Shown: positions 14,434-23,408, numbered from the stretch's first letter. The stretch: DNA of 31,467 nucleotides from an uncultured Eubacteriales bacterium (GCA_902766915.1 CACXFN010000126.1:1-31467), one strand, 5' to 3'. Translations and numbers: made by a program. The notes: generated by a model not told the origin, from the letters alone.

Positions 14434-16334
14434 TTTCGTCTTTTTTTCTCTAAATATACCAATAGAACATTGATATCAGCAGGGGAGACACCGGATATTC
14501 TTGATGCTTGTCCTATGGAGGATGGCTTCATATGGTTTAATTTTTGCGCAGCTTCTATTCTTAAACCCTCCATTTTCAAGTAATCCAGTTCTTCAGGCAG
14601 AGTTTTATTTTCCATTCGTTTAAATTTCTCTACCTGTTCTCTTTGCTTTTCTATATATCCACTATATTTAATTTCCACAGCTATTTGTGCCCGTGCATGG
14701 TAGGAAAGGGGAGGTCTGTTCCCATCTACCTCCAATAAATTATCATAGTTTATCTCCGGGCGTTTTAATAATTCTGCCAGACTTATACTTCCTGTAATAG
14801 GGGAACTGTTAAGGCGCTCCAAAAGAGGATTAATCACATCTGCTTTTATCTGAGTTTGCTCTAGTCTAAGCCTTTCCGTCTCTACTTCTTTTTTCTTTTT
14901 CTTAAATCTATTATATCTTTCTTCTGTGGCCAAACCTATATTATAAGCCAGCTCCGTCAATCTGTCGTCTGCATTGTCCTGGCGGAGAAGGAGCCTATAT
15001 TCCGCTCTGGAGGTCATTATTCTATAAGGTTCATTTGTACCTTTAGTCACTAAATCGTCGATGAGAACGCCAATATAAGCCTCGTTTCTTCCTAAAACAA
15101 CGGGGGCTTTTCCAAATATTGCCATAGCGGCATTGATTCCCGCCATTAATCCTTGTGCTGCTGCTTCTTCATAGCCTGAACTTCCATTAAACTGCCCGGC
15201 ACAAAAAACATTTTTTATTGCCTTGCTCTCTAAAGAGGCCTTTAAGTCCAGCGGATCTATGCAATCATATTCTATTGCATATGCAGGCCTTGTTATGGTA
15301 ATATTTTCTAATCCTTCTATCGTATGATAGAAATCTTTCTGTACATCCTCCGGTAGACTGGAGCTCATTCCCTGAATATACATTTCATCAGTATCCAGGC
15401 CCTCAGGCTCAATAAAAAGCTGATGTCTTTCTTTATCCGCAAACCTATTTACTTTATCTTCAATGGATGGACAATATCTTGGTCCTATTCCTTCAATCTG
15501 TCCACCAAACAGCGCAGACCTGTGGAAATTCGCTCTAATCACATCATGGGTTTTTTCATTTGTATAGGTGAGCCAGCAGGATATCTGGTTCCTGGATAAA
15601 CTGTCGTTCATGAAAGAGAAGGGGATTATTTCAGGATCGCCCTTTTGTTCCGTCATTTTAGAATAATCAAAAGTCCCGGCCAAGGCTCTGGCAGGAGTAC
15701 CTGTTTTAAATCGCCTTAGGCCTATGCCATATTTCCTTAGGTTGTCAGATAGAATATTGGCCGGAGCAAGCCCATTTGGGCCGCTATCTGTAACGCTGCT
15801 TCCTATAAAAATCTTTCCGTTGAGAAATGTACCTGTAGCTATTATTACTGCCTTTGCTGTGTAAATAGCACCGGTTCTTGTGATTACACCGGTAACTTTT
15901 TTATGCTTAATGTCTTTTCCTTCTTCGGAACACTCCTCCAGAATAAGATCTATTATCTCATCCTGTTTCATGTCTAAATTTGGCTGATTTTCAATGGTTT
16001 TCTTCATCTCTCTATGGTACCAGGCTTTATCCGCCTGTGCCCTTAGAGAATGAACCGCAGGGCCCTTTGCTGTATTTAACATACGGCTTTGTATAAAGGT
16101 TTTATCAATATTAATGCCCATCTCTCCGCCCATAGCGTCTATTTCTCTTACTAAATGGCCTTTGCCGGTTCCACCTATAGCCGGATTGCAGGGCATCATG
16201 GCAATCGCTTCTAAGTTTATGGAGAACATTATGGTTTTGTTTCCAAGTCGAGCTGAAGCAAGGGCTGCCTCACAACCTGCATGTCCTGCTCCGATTACCG
16301 CAATATCATATTCTCCCATCAAATATGTATCCAT
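14430..16334 (-). CDS. mnmG: tRNA uridine-5-carboxymethylaminomethyl modification enzyme, FAD subunit
   Basis: With MnmE it installs the carboxymethylaminomethyl group on wobble U34 of certain tRNAs. The 634 residues include the FAD-binding motif [14 protein letters not shown] near 14-27, [21 protein letters not shown] near 50-70, and [19 protein letters not shown] near 370. The C-terminal helical domain ends in [18 protein letters not shown]. The ATG at 16334 has AAGGAT ten bases upstream. It lies 15 bases after mnmE and overlaps rsmG. Confidence 0.97.
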   Translation of the reverse strand: MDTYLMGEYDIAVIGAGHAGCEAALASARLGNKTIMFSINLEAIAMMPCNPAIGGTGKGHLVREIDAMGGEMGINIDKTFIQSRMLNTAKGPAVHSLRAQADKAWYHREMKKTIENQPNLDMKQDEIIDLILEECSEEGKDIKHKKVTGVITRTGAIYTAKAVIIATGTFLNGKIFIGSSVTDSGPNGLAPANILSDNLRKYGIGLRRFKTGTPARALAGTFDYSKMTEQKGDPEIIPFSFMNDSLSRNQISCWLTYTNEKTHDVIRANFHRSALFGGQIEGIGPRYCPSIEDKVNRFADKERHQLFIEPEGLDTDEMYIQGMSSSLPEDVQKDFYHTIEGLENITITRPAYAIEYDCIDPLDLKASLESKAIKNVFCAGQFNGSSGYEEAAAQGLMAGINAAMAIFGKAPVVLGRNEAYIGVLIDDLVTKGTNEPYRIMTSRAEYRLLLRQDNADDRLTELAYNIGLATEERYNRFKKKKKEVETERLRLEQTQIKADVINPLLERLNSSPITGSISLAELLKRPEINYDNLLEVDGNRPPLSYHARAQIAVEIKYSGYIEKQREQVEKFKRMENKTLPEELDYLKMEGLRIEAAQKLNHMKPSSIGQASRISGVSPADINVLLVYLEKKRRK

Positions 16335-16349
16335 ATTTTTTATTAATCC

Positions 16350-17762
16350 TTATTTTCCAAGGCAGAAACGGCTGAAGATTTCCTCAATAATATCTTCCTG
16401 CACAGATTCTCCTGTAATAAATCCTAAATGCTCATATGCATTTCTAACGTCTATCTCAATTATTTCTAAAGGAAGAGCAGCCATTACGCCATTAAGTCCG
16501 TCTTTAATTGATTTTACAGCACTTTCAATCATGGTTCTATGCCTCATATTGGTAACAATAGCGCTGCCTTTCTTCCTTTGATGATTATCAAGGGAAAGGG
16601 GATCATAGCCTGACATTCTGAAAATCGCTTCTTCAATCTTTTTAATATCAGCTTTGTTTAAAAGAGAGCAGGTAAGATGTTCAACAAAAGGATTACCTGA
16701 ATTTTGTATAATTCCTTCCGCATCCATCTTTGAAATAACCATATCTTTATCTATCTTATTGAAAATAAGTAGGGTATTTTTCGGATTTACTTCTGCTATA
16801 AGGTTCTTTAGCTCCTCATCAAAGGGTTCGGAAACATCAATCATTAGAATAGTTAAATCCGCATCTTCCAAACTTTTTTTGGATTTTTCTATCCCTATCA
16901 ATTCGATTCTATCTGTGGTTTCCCTGATTCCCGCTGTATCTGTGAGCTTTACGGGGATGCCCATTATATTTGCAAATTCTTCTATCGTATCCCTGGTAGT
17001 TCCGGGTATGTCCGTAACAATTGCTCTGGATTCCCTTAGCAATAGATTTAAAAGAGAGGACTTTCCTGCATTCGGTTTTCCGATAATAGCTATATTTAAA
17101 CCATCCCTTAATATTTTTCCGGTTTTTGCACTTTCCAGAAGCGACTCAAGCTCCTTTTGGACATCTGCCAATTCACTTTCCAATTTGTTATAAGTTAGCT
17201 CTTCTATATCTTCATCGGGATAGTCAATATTCACATCTATATCCACTAAAATATCTGTAATCTTTTTCCTAATTGTGGCTATTTCCTCAGAAAACTTCCC
17301 TTGAAGCTGATTAATTGCCACATTTAGAGAATCATCGGTTTTGGCATTTATAACATCCAGCACCGCCTCTGCCTGGCTTAAATCTATTCTTCCATTTAGA
17401 AAAGCTCTTTTAGTAAATTCTCCCGGCTCAGCAAGCCTTGCTCCCTGATCTAGTATTAAATGAAGCACCTTTGCCATGGGAATTGTCCCTCCATGGCAGT
17501 CTATCTCCACTATATCTTCCCTGGTATAGGTGGCAGGGGAGGGCATATAAACCGCTAATACCTCATCTATTGTTTCTTTTGTTTGTGGATCAACAATATT
17601 TCCATAAACAAGCTTCCGAGGTTCTATCTCAAATTTATCCTTCCGGCTTGCGGGCACGAAAATATCCAGGAGAATGTCCCTTGATTTTTCTCCGCTTATT
17701 CTAACTATTCCTATACCGCCATCTCCCGCAGGGCTGGCAATTGCAACAATCGTATCTTCCAT
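16350..17762 (-). CDS. mnmE: tRNA modification GTPase MnmE
   Basis: GTPase partner of MnmG in wobble-uridine modification. Domains: an N-terminal formyl-tetrahydrofolate-binding domain opening DTIVAIASPAGDGGIGIVRI, a helical domain, and an inserted G domain with GKPNAGKSS near 225, DTAG near 270 and NKID near 338. The C-terminal FCLGK carries the essential cysteine. I chose the ATG at 17762 (470 residues) over the TTG two codons upstream. No good ribosome site is visible for either. Confidence 0.96.
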   Translation of the reverse strand: MEDTIVAIASPAGDGGIGIVRISGEKSRDILLDIFVPASRKDKFEIEPRKLVYGNIVDPQTKETIDEVLAVYMPSPATYTREDIVEIDCHGGTIPMAKVLHLILDQGARLAEPGEFTKRAFLNGRIDLSQAEAVLDVINAKTDDSLNVAINQLQGKFSEEIATIRKKITDILVDIDVNIDYPDEDIEELTYNKLESELADVQKELESLLESAKTGKILRDGLNIAIIGKPNAGKSSLLNLLLRESRAIVTDIPGTTRDTIEEFANIMGIPVKLTDTAGIRETTDRIELIGIEKSKKSLEDADLTILMIDVSEPFDEELKNLIAEVNPKNTLLIFNKIDKDMVISKMDAEGIIQNSGNPFVEHLTCSLLNKADIKKIEEAIFRMSGYDPLSLDNHQRKKGSAIVTNMRHRTMIESAVKSIKDGLNGVMAALPLEIIEIDVRNAYEHLGFITGESVQEDIIEEIFSRFCLGK

Positions 17763-17808
17763 AGCCAATATATTACTACAAAACTACATGCAGTAAAAGG
17801 GATTAATA

Positions 17809-17837
17809 AGAATAAAGTATTTCAAAGTATTGATCAA
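17809..17837 (-). promoter_or_regulatory. candidate promoter of mnmE-mnmG-rsmG
   Basis: On the minus strand TTGATC (17837-17832) and TATTCT (17814-17809) are separated by 17 bases, just downstream of the jag terminator. Each box matches four of six consensus bases. Confidence 0.4.
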
Positions 17838-17842
17838 ATATC

Positions 17843-17879
17843 AAAAAAAGCATCCCCGCGTCCAACGTGGGGTTTTGCT
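17843..17879 (-). terminator. intrinsic terminator between jag and mnmE
   Basis: On the minus strand an AGCA...TGCT outer stem and a CCCC(A)CGT-tgg-ACG(C)GGGG inner stem, with one mismatch, are followed by a run of seven T residues. This should end the rpmH-to-jag transcript. Confidence 0.75.
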
Positions 17880-17888
17880 ATAGTAAGA

Positions 17889-17914
17889 GAGGAGATGGCT
17901 ATCACCATCTCCTC
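17889..17914 (-). terminator. strong 10-bp hairpin in the jag 3' region
   Basis: GAGGAGATGG and CCATCTCCTC pair perfectly around a 6-base loop, 19 bases after the jag stop. No long T-run follows directly. It forms a tandem with the terminator at 17843-17879, and may protect the mRNA end or add to termination. Confidence 0.55.
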
Positions 17915-17933
17915 CTTGTTATTTAGGTTAATA

Positions 17934-18926
17934 CTATTTTACCTCAATGATTACTCTTCTGGAAGGATCCTGACCTTCACTTCTGGTCTTAATTCTGCTA
18001 TCTCCCTGAAGGGTGGCATGGATCACCTTTCTTTCGTATGGGTTCATAGGCTCCAGCTTGTAGCTTCTCTTGGTACGCGCCACTTTATCAGCTAATCTAA
18101 TAGCCAATTTCTCTAAAGATTTTTCTCTCTTAGACCTATAGTTTTCCGCGTCCACAACTACTCTGATATAGTCTTTTCCTTCCTTGTTTACTACCAGGCT
18201 TGTTAAGTACTGGATCGCATCCAACGTGGCTCCACGCTTTCCTATGATGGTTCCGGAATCCTTTCCTTCAATGAAGAAAAACATATCTTTTCCATCAGTC
18301 TTACCTTCAATGTTAACTTCCAAGCCCATTTCTTTGCTGATATTCTTTAAAAACATAAGGCCTTCGTTATTATCATCTAAGTTGGTTAAGCTCGCTATAT
18401 CCACCATCGGAACAATAGGTTCTTCCGGAAGTCTGCTCTCTATGGATGCTTCATTTACCACATCATTCTGAGCTTCTTTTTCAGGTTCATTTGTCACTTC
18501 TTTGGGTGTGTCCTTATGATTTCCGCCTTTATTGCGGTTCTTACCTCTACTGCGGTTATCCCTATTATCTCTTTCTTTTCTGTTTTCCTTTGTGGAATTG
18601 ATACTATTTTTCTCTTCTTCCGTCAATTCCTCTTTTCGAATAGGACCTCTTTCCTTTTTCTTTGATGCTTCTTCTATAGCGGGAACCACTTCTTCATGAA
18701 TATTTTTCTTAGTTACTCTAACCTTTGCTAATTTTGCTCCTATTCCGAAGAAACCCTTTGATGGTTCTTCCAAAACCTCTACTTCCACTTCTTCTATATC
18801 AGCTTTTAACTCGTCTAAGGCTAGTCTTACAGCGGTTTCGACATCATTTCCCCATCTTTCTATAGAGTCTAAAAACTCTATCTCCGGAGCCCTTCTAATG
18901 GGCATCCTGTTTTGTCTTTTTTTCAT
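17934..18926 (-). CDS. jag: Jag/KhpB (EloR) RNA-binding protein
   Basis: An RNA-binding regulator linked to cell elongation in Gram-positive bacteria. The 330 residues contain a Jag-N domain (about 15-72, with EPSKGFFGIGAKLAKVRV), a long charged linker rich in Lys, Glu, Asn and Arg (about 75-165), a KH domain with IIGKRGATLDAIQYL near 235, and a C-terminal R3H domain with NYRSKREKSLEKLA and NPYERKVIHATLQ near 265-315. A GAGGAT ribosome site precedes the ATG. It follows yidC by 26 bases, the standard yidC-jag order. Confidence 0.95.
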   Translation of the reverse strand: MKKRQNRMPIRRAPEIEFLDSIERWGNDVETAVRLALDELKADIEEVEVEVLEEPSKGFFGIGAKLAKVRVTKKNIHEEVVPAIEEASKKKERGPIRKEELTEEEKNSINSTKENRKERDNRDNRSRGKNRNKGGNHKDTPKEVTNEPEKEAQNDVVNEASIESRLPEEPIVPMVDIASLTNLDDNNEGLMFLKNISKEMGLEVNIEGKTDGKDMFFFIEGKDSGTIIGKRGATLDAIQYLTSLVVNKEGKDYIRVVVDAENYRSKREKSLEKLAIRLADKVARTKRSYKLEPMNPYERKVIHATLQGDSRIKTRSEGQDPSRRVIIEVK

Positions 18927-18952
18927 ACTGTATTATCCTCATTAATTGCACT

Positions 18953-19663
18953 TTATTTTTTCTTTTTTGCTTCTCTTCTTTTTTCCCTTTCCTTTTCTTC
19001 CTGCAACTGTTTTCTTAGCTTATTAAATCTGAGGTTAAAGAAAATCTGTGCAAATTGGCTTATGAACCAATAAATCGCGATTCCTGCAGGATATGAATGG
19101 GCCAACCACATAATCATGATTGGAAATACATACTTCATAATCTTTGTTGTTGGATTACTACCGCCTCCTGCATTCAGGGGGTTCTGTGCAGTCATGTTAA
19201 AGGATATAAAAGTGGATATACCGGATAGTATTGGTAGAATCCACGGATCCGGCTGGCTTAAATCCTTCATCCATAAGAATGATTCATGTACTGCAAATAC
19301 CATACTCTCATCTGTTATATAGTTGAGAGGATAGCGGAGTAATACAAAAAGTCCGGATATTACAATCATCTGAACAAAGATAGGCAGACATCCGCTGGCA
19401 GGATTATATCCCGTCTCCTTTTGGAGCTCTGCCATCTTTTGATTCATCATTTCTCTGTCATTGGCATATTTTCTCTGTATTTCCTGGCTTTTCTGCGAAA
19501 ACTCAGTCATATCCGATGTACTAACTATCTGCCTTTTATAGATAGGGTACATGGCTATTCTGATAATAGCAGAAAGAATGACAATAGAAATACCATAGCT
19601 TCCTAAAATGCCATACAAAAATTGTAATATAAACCCGAACGGCTTTGCTAAAAAGCTCATCAT
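18953..19663 (-). CDS. yidC: YidC/OxaA membrane protein insertase
   Basis: Inserts and folds membrane proteins, alone or with Sec. The 236 residues have about five membrane segments, with the first near 10-33 and the conserved groove arginine at position 35 (SAIIR). The family motif around GCLPIFVQMIVISGLF is present near 114-129. The basic C-terminal tail (KEREKRREAKKKK) is of the ribosome-contacting type. No lipoprotein signal with a Cys is seen, unlike many Bacillota YidC proteins. GGAGG lies ten bases before the first ATG. It lies 16 bases after yidD. Confidence 0.95.
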   Translation of the reverse strand: MMSFLAKPFGFILQFLYGILGSYGISIVILSAIIRIAMYPIYKRQIVSTSDMTEFSQKSQEIQRKYANDREMMNQKMAELQKETGYNPASGCLPIFVQMIVISGLFVLLRYPLNYITDESMVFAVHESFLWMKDLSQPDPWILPILSGISTFISFNMTAQNPLNAGGGSNPTTKIMKYVFPIMIMWLAHSYPAGIAIYWFISQFAQIFFNLRFNKLRKQLQEEKEREKRREAKKKK

Positions 19664-19679
19664 AAGTCAAAAACCTCCG

Positions 19680-19910
19680 TTATATTAACGGGTCATAGCC
19701 ACCGGGATTCCCCGGATGACATCTTAAAATACGCTTGATTCCCAAAAAACTTCCCTTGAGTACTCCGTATCGCTGAAGGGCCTGGATGAAATAGGTGGAG
19801 CAGGACGGATAAAATCGACATGTACTAGGAAATAGTGGAGAAATGAACCTTTGATAAAAACGTATCAGAAGAATCAAAATTCCGCTAAAAAACTTACTAA
19901 TATATCTCAT
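19680..19910 (-). CDS. yidD: membrane protein insertion efficiency factor YidD
   Basis: A small membrane-associated helper of YidC insertion. The 76 residues contain the family core [29 protein letters not shown] and the ending [12 protein letters not shown], with all three conserved cysteines. The ATG overlaps the rnpA stop by four bases, so translation is probably coupled. Confidence 0.95.
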   Translation of the reverse strand: MRYISKFFSGILILLIRFYQRFISPLFPSTCRFYPSCSTYFIQALQRYGVLKGSFLGIKRILRCHPGNPGGYDPLI

Positions 19911-20251
19911 TTCTTTTTATAAAGAATACCGACCTTTGTCAGTGCTGCGTTCATAGAACGCTCTACCTCTTTCTGTTTCTTGTCTTTGATCGTGTTCCTT
20001 GCTATAAAAACGACATCCACCCCTTTAAGGACATCTGCAAGGGAAAGCCTATAGCTTTCTTTCATCAGGCGTCTTGCTCGATTTCTCTCCACGCTGTTTC
20101 CAACTTTTTTACTGGCGAGAAATGCTGTTCTTACAATCTCTTTTCCATTTGGTCTAACAAAGACCACCACATACTTGTCTCCGACAGATTTTCCCTGCTT
20201 ATAAAGCTTGTCAAAATCCGTCTTGTTTCTCAATACTTTTTCGTTTAACAT
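19907..20251 (-). CDS. rnpA: ribonuclease P protein component
   Basis: Protein subunit of RNase P, which trims the 5' ends of pre-tRNAs with its catalytic RNA. The 114 residues contain the RNR signature [21 protein letters not shown] near 48-68. The N-terminus opens [21 protein letters not shown], as expected. I chose the ATG at 20251; the codon before it, TTG, is less likely. No ribosome site is visible. The rnpA RNA gene is not in this window. Confidence 0.95.
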   Translation of the reverse strand: MLNEKVLRNKTDFDKLYKQGKSVGDKYVVVFVRPNGKEIVRTAFLASKKVGNSVERNRARRLMKESYRLSLADVLKGVDVVFIARNTIKDKKQKEVERSMNAALTKVGILYKKK

Positions 20252-20268
20252 CAATTAAACAATATGTT

Positions 20269-20283
20269 TGCTATCCGATAGCA
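20269..20283. repeat. 15-base palindrome between rpmH and rnpA
   Basis: TGCTATC-C-GATAGCA is a perfect inverted repeat in the 58-base spacer. It may be a processing or regulatory element that separates the expression of rpmH and rnpA. Confidence 0.45.
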
Positions 20284-20309
20284 TTCTAAACAAAAATTTA
20301 AAAGAATGA

Positions 20310-20450
20310 TTATGCAGAAAGTCTTTTTCTTCCCTTAAGTCTTCTTCTCTTGATTACGTTTCTGCCACTCTTAGTTTTCATTCTTTTTCTAAAGCCATGT
20401 TCTTTCATTCTCTGTCTGTTCTTTGGCTGAAATGTTCTTTTCACTTTCAT
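20310..20450 (-). CDS. rpmH: 50S ribosomal protein L34
   Basis: A very basic large-subunit protein of 46 residues. It opens [20 protein letters not shown] and ends KGRKRLSA, the usual L34 pattern. AGGAGGT sits directly upstream of the ATG. It is the first gene of the rpmH-rnpA-yidD-yidC-jag operon and stands immediately left of oriC. Confidence 0.97.
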   Translation of the reverse strand: MKVKRTFQPKNRQRMKEHGFRKRMKTKSGRNVIKRRRLKGRKRLSA

Positions 20451-20515
20451 TTACCTCCTATCTCTGTAAAATAAAATTGGTGCAGTCTAAATTTCAACAG
20501 CACATACGCAGTTAT

Positions 20516-20543
20516 TTTATAACAAAGAAGCATACAATGTCAA
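20516..20543 (-). promoter_or_regulatory. rpmH promoter
   Basis: On the minus strand a perfect -35 TTGACA (20543-20538) and -10 TATAAA (20521-20516) are separated by 16 bases, 66 bases before the rpmH ATG. A 16-base palindrome (20540-20555, TCAACGA-tt-TCGTTGA) overlaps the -35 box and could be an operator. Confidence 0.65.
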
Positions 20544-20586
20544 CGATTTCGTTGATAATTGGCTAAATTTCATAGATAGCAATGAT

Positions 20587-20716
20587 TTATCCTCAACATG
20601 TGGAAAAAGTTATCCTTATATAAGGATAAAAGTAAGGATAATTATATACACTTTTTTGAATTTTTTATACCTTGCATTCTGTTTTTTTCCTTATATTACC
20701 TCTTGCTTTAGGATAA
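20587..20716. other. oriC: chromosomal origin oriC with non-canonical DnaA boxes (rpmH-dnaA spacer)
   Basis: The 315-base gap between rpmH and dnaA carries clustered box-like motifs: TTATCCTCA (20587), the reverse of TTTTCCACA (20599-20607), TTATCCTTA (20610), two reverse TTATCCTTA (20621-20629 and 20633-20641) and reverse TTATCCTAA (20708-20716). The first forward and first reverse copies form a perfect 20-bp palindrome (20610-20629). Bases 20641-20700 are very AT-rich and could unwind. The position between rpmH and dnaA, and divergent gene orientation on both sides, support an origin. The boxes differ from the standard TTATCCACA mainly in their last three bases. Confidence 0.8.
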
Positions 20717-20731
20717 CTTATTCTGTAAAAT
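20703..20731 (+). promoter_or_regulatory. candidate dnaA promoter, overlapping a DnaA-box-like site
   Basis: TTGCTT (20703-20708) and TAAAAT (20726-20731) are separated by 17 bases, 34 bases before the dnaA start. The spacer contains the reverse box TTATCCTAA (20708-20716), which would allow autorepression by DnaA. Confidence 0.5.
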
Positions 20732-20765
20732 AGTTTCACCTCATTAAAATATTAAGGAGTTCATT

Positions 20766-22130
20766 TTGGATAATATTATAGATATATGGGAAGAAGTTCT
20801 CGCTCAAATTTCAACAAAGGTTAATAGTATAACATTTAGCACCTTCATTTCTCCGGTAAAATTAAGAGAGAAAATAGATAATCCTCCAATTATATATTTG
20901 GAATCTTCTAATGAAATGATTGTAAACGTTGTAAAAAGACGTTATGCTCATCTTTTTGCTGCAGCCTTTTCTGAAATTCTAAGTAAAGAGTATAAAGTTA
21001 TAATAAAAAACACCATTGAATATAAAGAAAAACCTAAGGTAATTAGCGACGAAGACGCTCCTCCATCTTTTACATCATTTAACGACCCAATTTTTAGAGA
21101 TATGAGGATGTTTGATCCAAATCTTACCTTTGACAATTTTGTTATAGGTGATTGCAATAATGTTGCCGCTGCAGTCTGTAAAGCAGTAGCTGACTCACCT
21201 TCAGATGTTTATAATCCTTTATTTGTCTATGGAAATTCAGGACTTGGTAAAACACATCTATTAAATTCAATAGGTATATATCTATTAGAAAACAATGATG
21301 ATATAAAGGTTTTATATGTTTCAGCAGAAACATTTACCAATGACTTTATTAAATCTCTACAAACCAAAAAGCAATATGAATTTAAAGATAAATACAGAAA
21401 AGCAGATGTTCTTCTTATAGATGATATTCAATTCTTAGAAGATAAAGTTAAAACCCAGGATGAATTCTTTTTCACCTTCGATTCTCTACTCCAGGATAAT
21501 AAGCAAATAATAGTATCCGGAGATCGCTCACCAAGTGAACTAACTTCCTTTGATGAAAGATTAAAATCAAGGTTTCTAATGAATACAACTGTAGGAGTAT
21601 ATGCTCCTGATTACGAAATGAGAGTTGCTATTTTGCAAAAAAAAGCAGAACTCATGGATATTGAAATAAACGATGAAGTAAAGGAAGTAATTGAATATAT
21701 AGCAGAAAAAAATAAAGATAATATTAGAACACTTGAAGGTTCCTTCACAACAGTAGTTAATATTTCCAGAGAAGTAGGTCAAAAACCATCACTGCCTTTT
21801 GCTAAAATGCTTCTTAAAGATATCTTTAAATCAGGAAGTAGCGTAACACCACAAAAAATTAAATCAGCAGTGGCAAAATATTACAGTATAAAAATATCGG
21901 ATCTTGATTCGGTATCAAGAAAAGCTGAATTTGCTTATCCAAGACAAATTGCAATGTTCTTATGTAGAACAATGACGGATTATTCTCTTCCTAGAATAGG
22001 AAGTATTTTTGGAAATAAGCATTATTCAACAGTAAAACATGCCTGTGATAAGATAGAAGAAGAGATAAAAATAGATGATCATCTAAGAAAATGTATTAAC
22101 GAAATAAAAGAAAGCATAAAAAATATTTAA
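20766..22130 (+). CDS. dnaA: chromosomal replication initiator protein DnaA
   Basis: Binds oriC and opens it in an ATP-dependent way. The 454 residues hold domain I (1-80), a short linker, an AAA+ domain with Walker A GNSGLGKTH, Walker B VLLIDDIQFL and the SRF arginine-finger region, and DNA-binding domain IV (about 355-454). In domain IV the near-universal signature GGRDHTTV reads GNKHYSTV (416-423), changing three residues equivalent to base-contacting positions of E. coli DnaA (D433, H434, T435). The start codon is TTG, supported by AAGGAG six bases upstream; no in-frame ATG is nearby. GC content is lower than in the flanking operons. Confidence 0.97.
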   Translation: MDNIIDIWEEVLAQISTKVNSITFSTFISPVKLREKIDNPPIIYLESSNEMIVNVVKRRYAHLFAAAFSEILSKEYKVIIKNTIEYKEKPKVISDEDAPPSFTSFNDPIFRDMRMFDPNLTFDNFVIGDCNNVAAAVCKAVADSPSDVYNPLFVYGNSGLGKTHLLNSIGIYLLENNDDIKVLYVSAETFTNDFIKSLQTKKQYEFKDKYRKADVLLIDDIQFLEDKVKTQDEFFFTFDSLLQDNKQIIVSGDRSPSELTSFDERLKSRFLMNTTVGVYAPDYEMRVAILQKKAELMDIEINDEVKEVIEYIAEKNKDNIRTLEGSFTTVVNISREVGQKPSLPFAKMLLKDIFKSGSSVTPQKIKSAVAKYYSIKISDLDSVSRKAEFAYPRQIAMFLCRTMTDYSLPRIGSIFGNKHYSTVKHACDKIEEEIKIDDHLRKCINEIKESIKNI

Positions 22131-22313
22131 AATATATATATTAAAAATTTAATTATAAAAAGTAATAATAAAAGTATATTATATTAGTAAAAAATACGTT
22201 TTTGATAATAAATACCTAAATATCAATATAAAAGCGACTTATCCTAAATATCATAAGCATTATTACAAATACTATTATATTAAATATATATAAAGAAGAT
22301 GACGGAGGAAAAA
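22131..22313 (+). other. very AT-rich dnaA-dnaN spacer with repeats, possible second origin arm
   Basis: No gene is visible. The spacer is almost entirely A/T. It contains one box TTATCCTAA (22239-22247) and an exact 11-base direct repeat CCTAAATATCA at 22215-22225 and 22243-22253. It also has TTGATA (22202-22207) pairing with TATCAA (22221-22226). In Bacillus this spacer is part of the bipartite origin and holds the unwinding element, so a similar role is plausible. A dnaN promoter is expected here but no convincing pair of boxes was seen. Confidence 0.5.
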
Positions 22314-23408
22314 ATGAAGTTTATTTGTAATCAACAAGAATTAATAAAAAAGTTAAATATACTTTCTAAAGGAGTAAGTGTTAGAACAACAATTCCTTCT
22401 TTGAAAGGAATATTAATTAATCTAAATGATAATAACTTAAAAATGACTTCCTCCGATATGGATATAACAATTGAAGTTATGATGGAAGTAGAAGGTAAAG
22501 AAGATGGAAGTGTAATAATTCCATATAAAATTTTTAGTGATCTAATTAGAAAATTACCTAATGATGAAATAGAAATATCTTCTGACCTTAGTAATATAAA
22601 CATAAAATGCAGAAATTCAAATACTTCTATTATAGGAATGGAGGGTAGCGAGTTTCCTGTAATTACAACAGATGAAAATTATAAAGAAAAATTAGTTATA
22701 AATAAAGAAATATTATCAAAAATGATAAAAAACACATCTTTTGCAGCAAGTATAGATCAAACAAAGGGTGTATTATCAGGCGTTCTAATTGAAATGTCAT
22801 ATAACCAAATTAGAACAGTTGCAATAGATGGATTCAGAATGGCTGTAAATACAGAAAAAGTAGAAAGTGCAGAGGAAGAATCCTTTATAATATCTTCAAA
22901 GCTGATAAATGATGTTAATAAAATATTCGCCGAAGCAGAAGGTGAAGAAGTAGAATTTATTTATGATGATAAAGGAATAATAATAAAGATTGATGACACA
23001 AAAATATCACTTAGAATGATAGCAGGTGAATTTATAAAATATAAAGATATTATTCCAAAAGATTCTCCTATCCGAATTAGAGCAAATAAGAATGAATTAA
23101 TAGACTCAATTGAAAGAGCTTCTATAATGACAGAGGGAAAAAATAATCTTATAAAGATATCTGCAAAGGATAATATTCTTACAGTAAGTTCTAATTCAGA
23201 AGAAGGTGGATCAATAGAAGATATTCTAGTTGAAAAAAGTGGAGATAATATTACAATCGGATTCAACGCAAGATATATGATAGATGTATTAAAGGTAATT
23301 AGCGATGATGAGGTTATTCTCAATATGAATACTCCTATTACACCATGTCTGATTACACCGGTTGATAAAGATAATTACGTATATTTGGTTCTTCCAGTGA
23401 GAATATGA
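22314..23408 (+). CDS. dnaN: DNA polymerase III subunit beta (sliding clamp)
   Basis: Ring-shaped processivity clamp for the replicative polymerase. The 364 residues form three repeated clamp domains; FAASIDQTKGVLSGVLIE and AIDGFRMAVNT lie in the second, and the typical C-terminal YLVLPVRI is present. The ATG at 22314 follows GGAGG by five bases and gives the canonical MKFIC start; an ATG at 22299 lies before that site and is rejected. The stop overlaps recF. The gene is strongly AT-rich (12 of 60 bases are G or C at 22321-22380). Confidence 0.96.
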   Translation: MKFICNQQELIKKLNILSKGVSVRTTIPSLKGILINLNDNNLKMTSSDMDITIEVMMEVEGKEDGSVIIPYKIFSDLIRKLPNDEIEISSDLSNINIKCRNSNTSIIGMEGSEFPVITTDENYKEKLVINKEILSKMIKNTSFAASIDQTKGVLSGVLIEMSYNQIRTVAIDGFRMAVNTEKVESAEEESFIISSKLINDVNKIFAEAEGEEVEFIYDDKGIIIKIDDTKISLRMIAGEFIKYKDIIPKDSPIRIRANKNELIDSIERASIMTEGKNNLIKISAKDNILTVSSNSEEGGSIEDILVEKSGDNITIGFNARYMIDVLKVISDDEVILNMNTPITPCLITPVDKDNYVYLVLPVRI

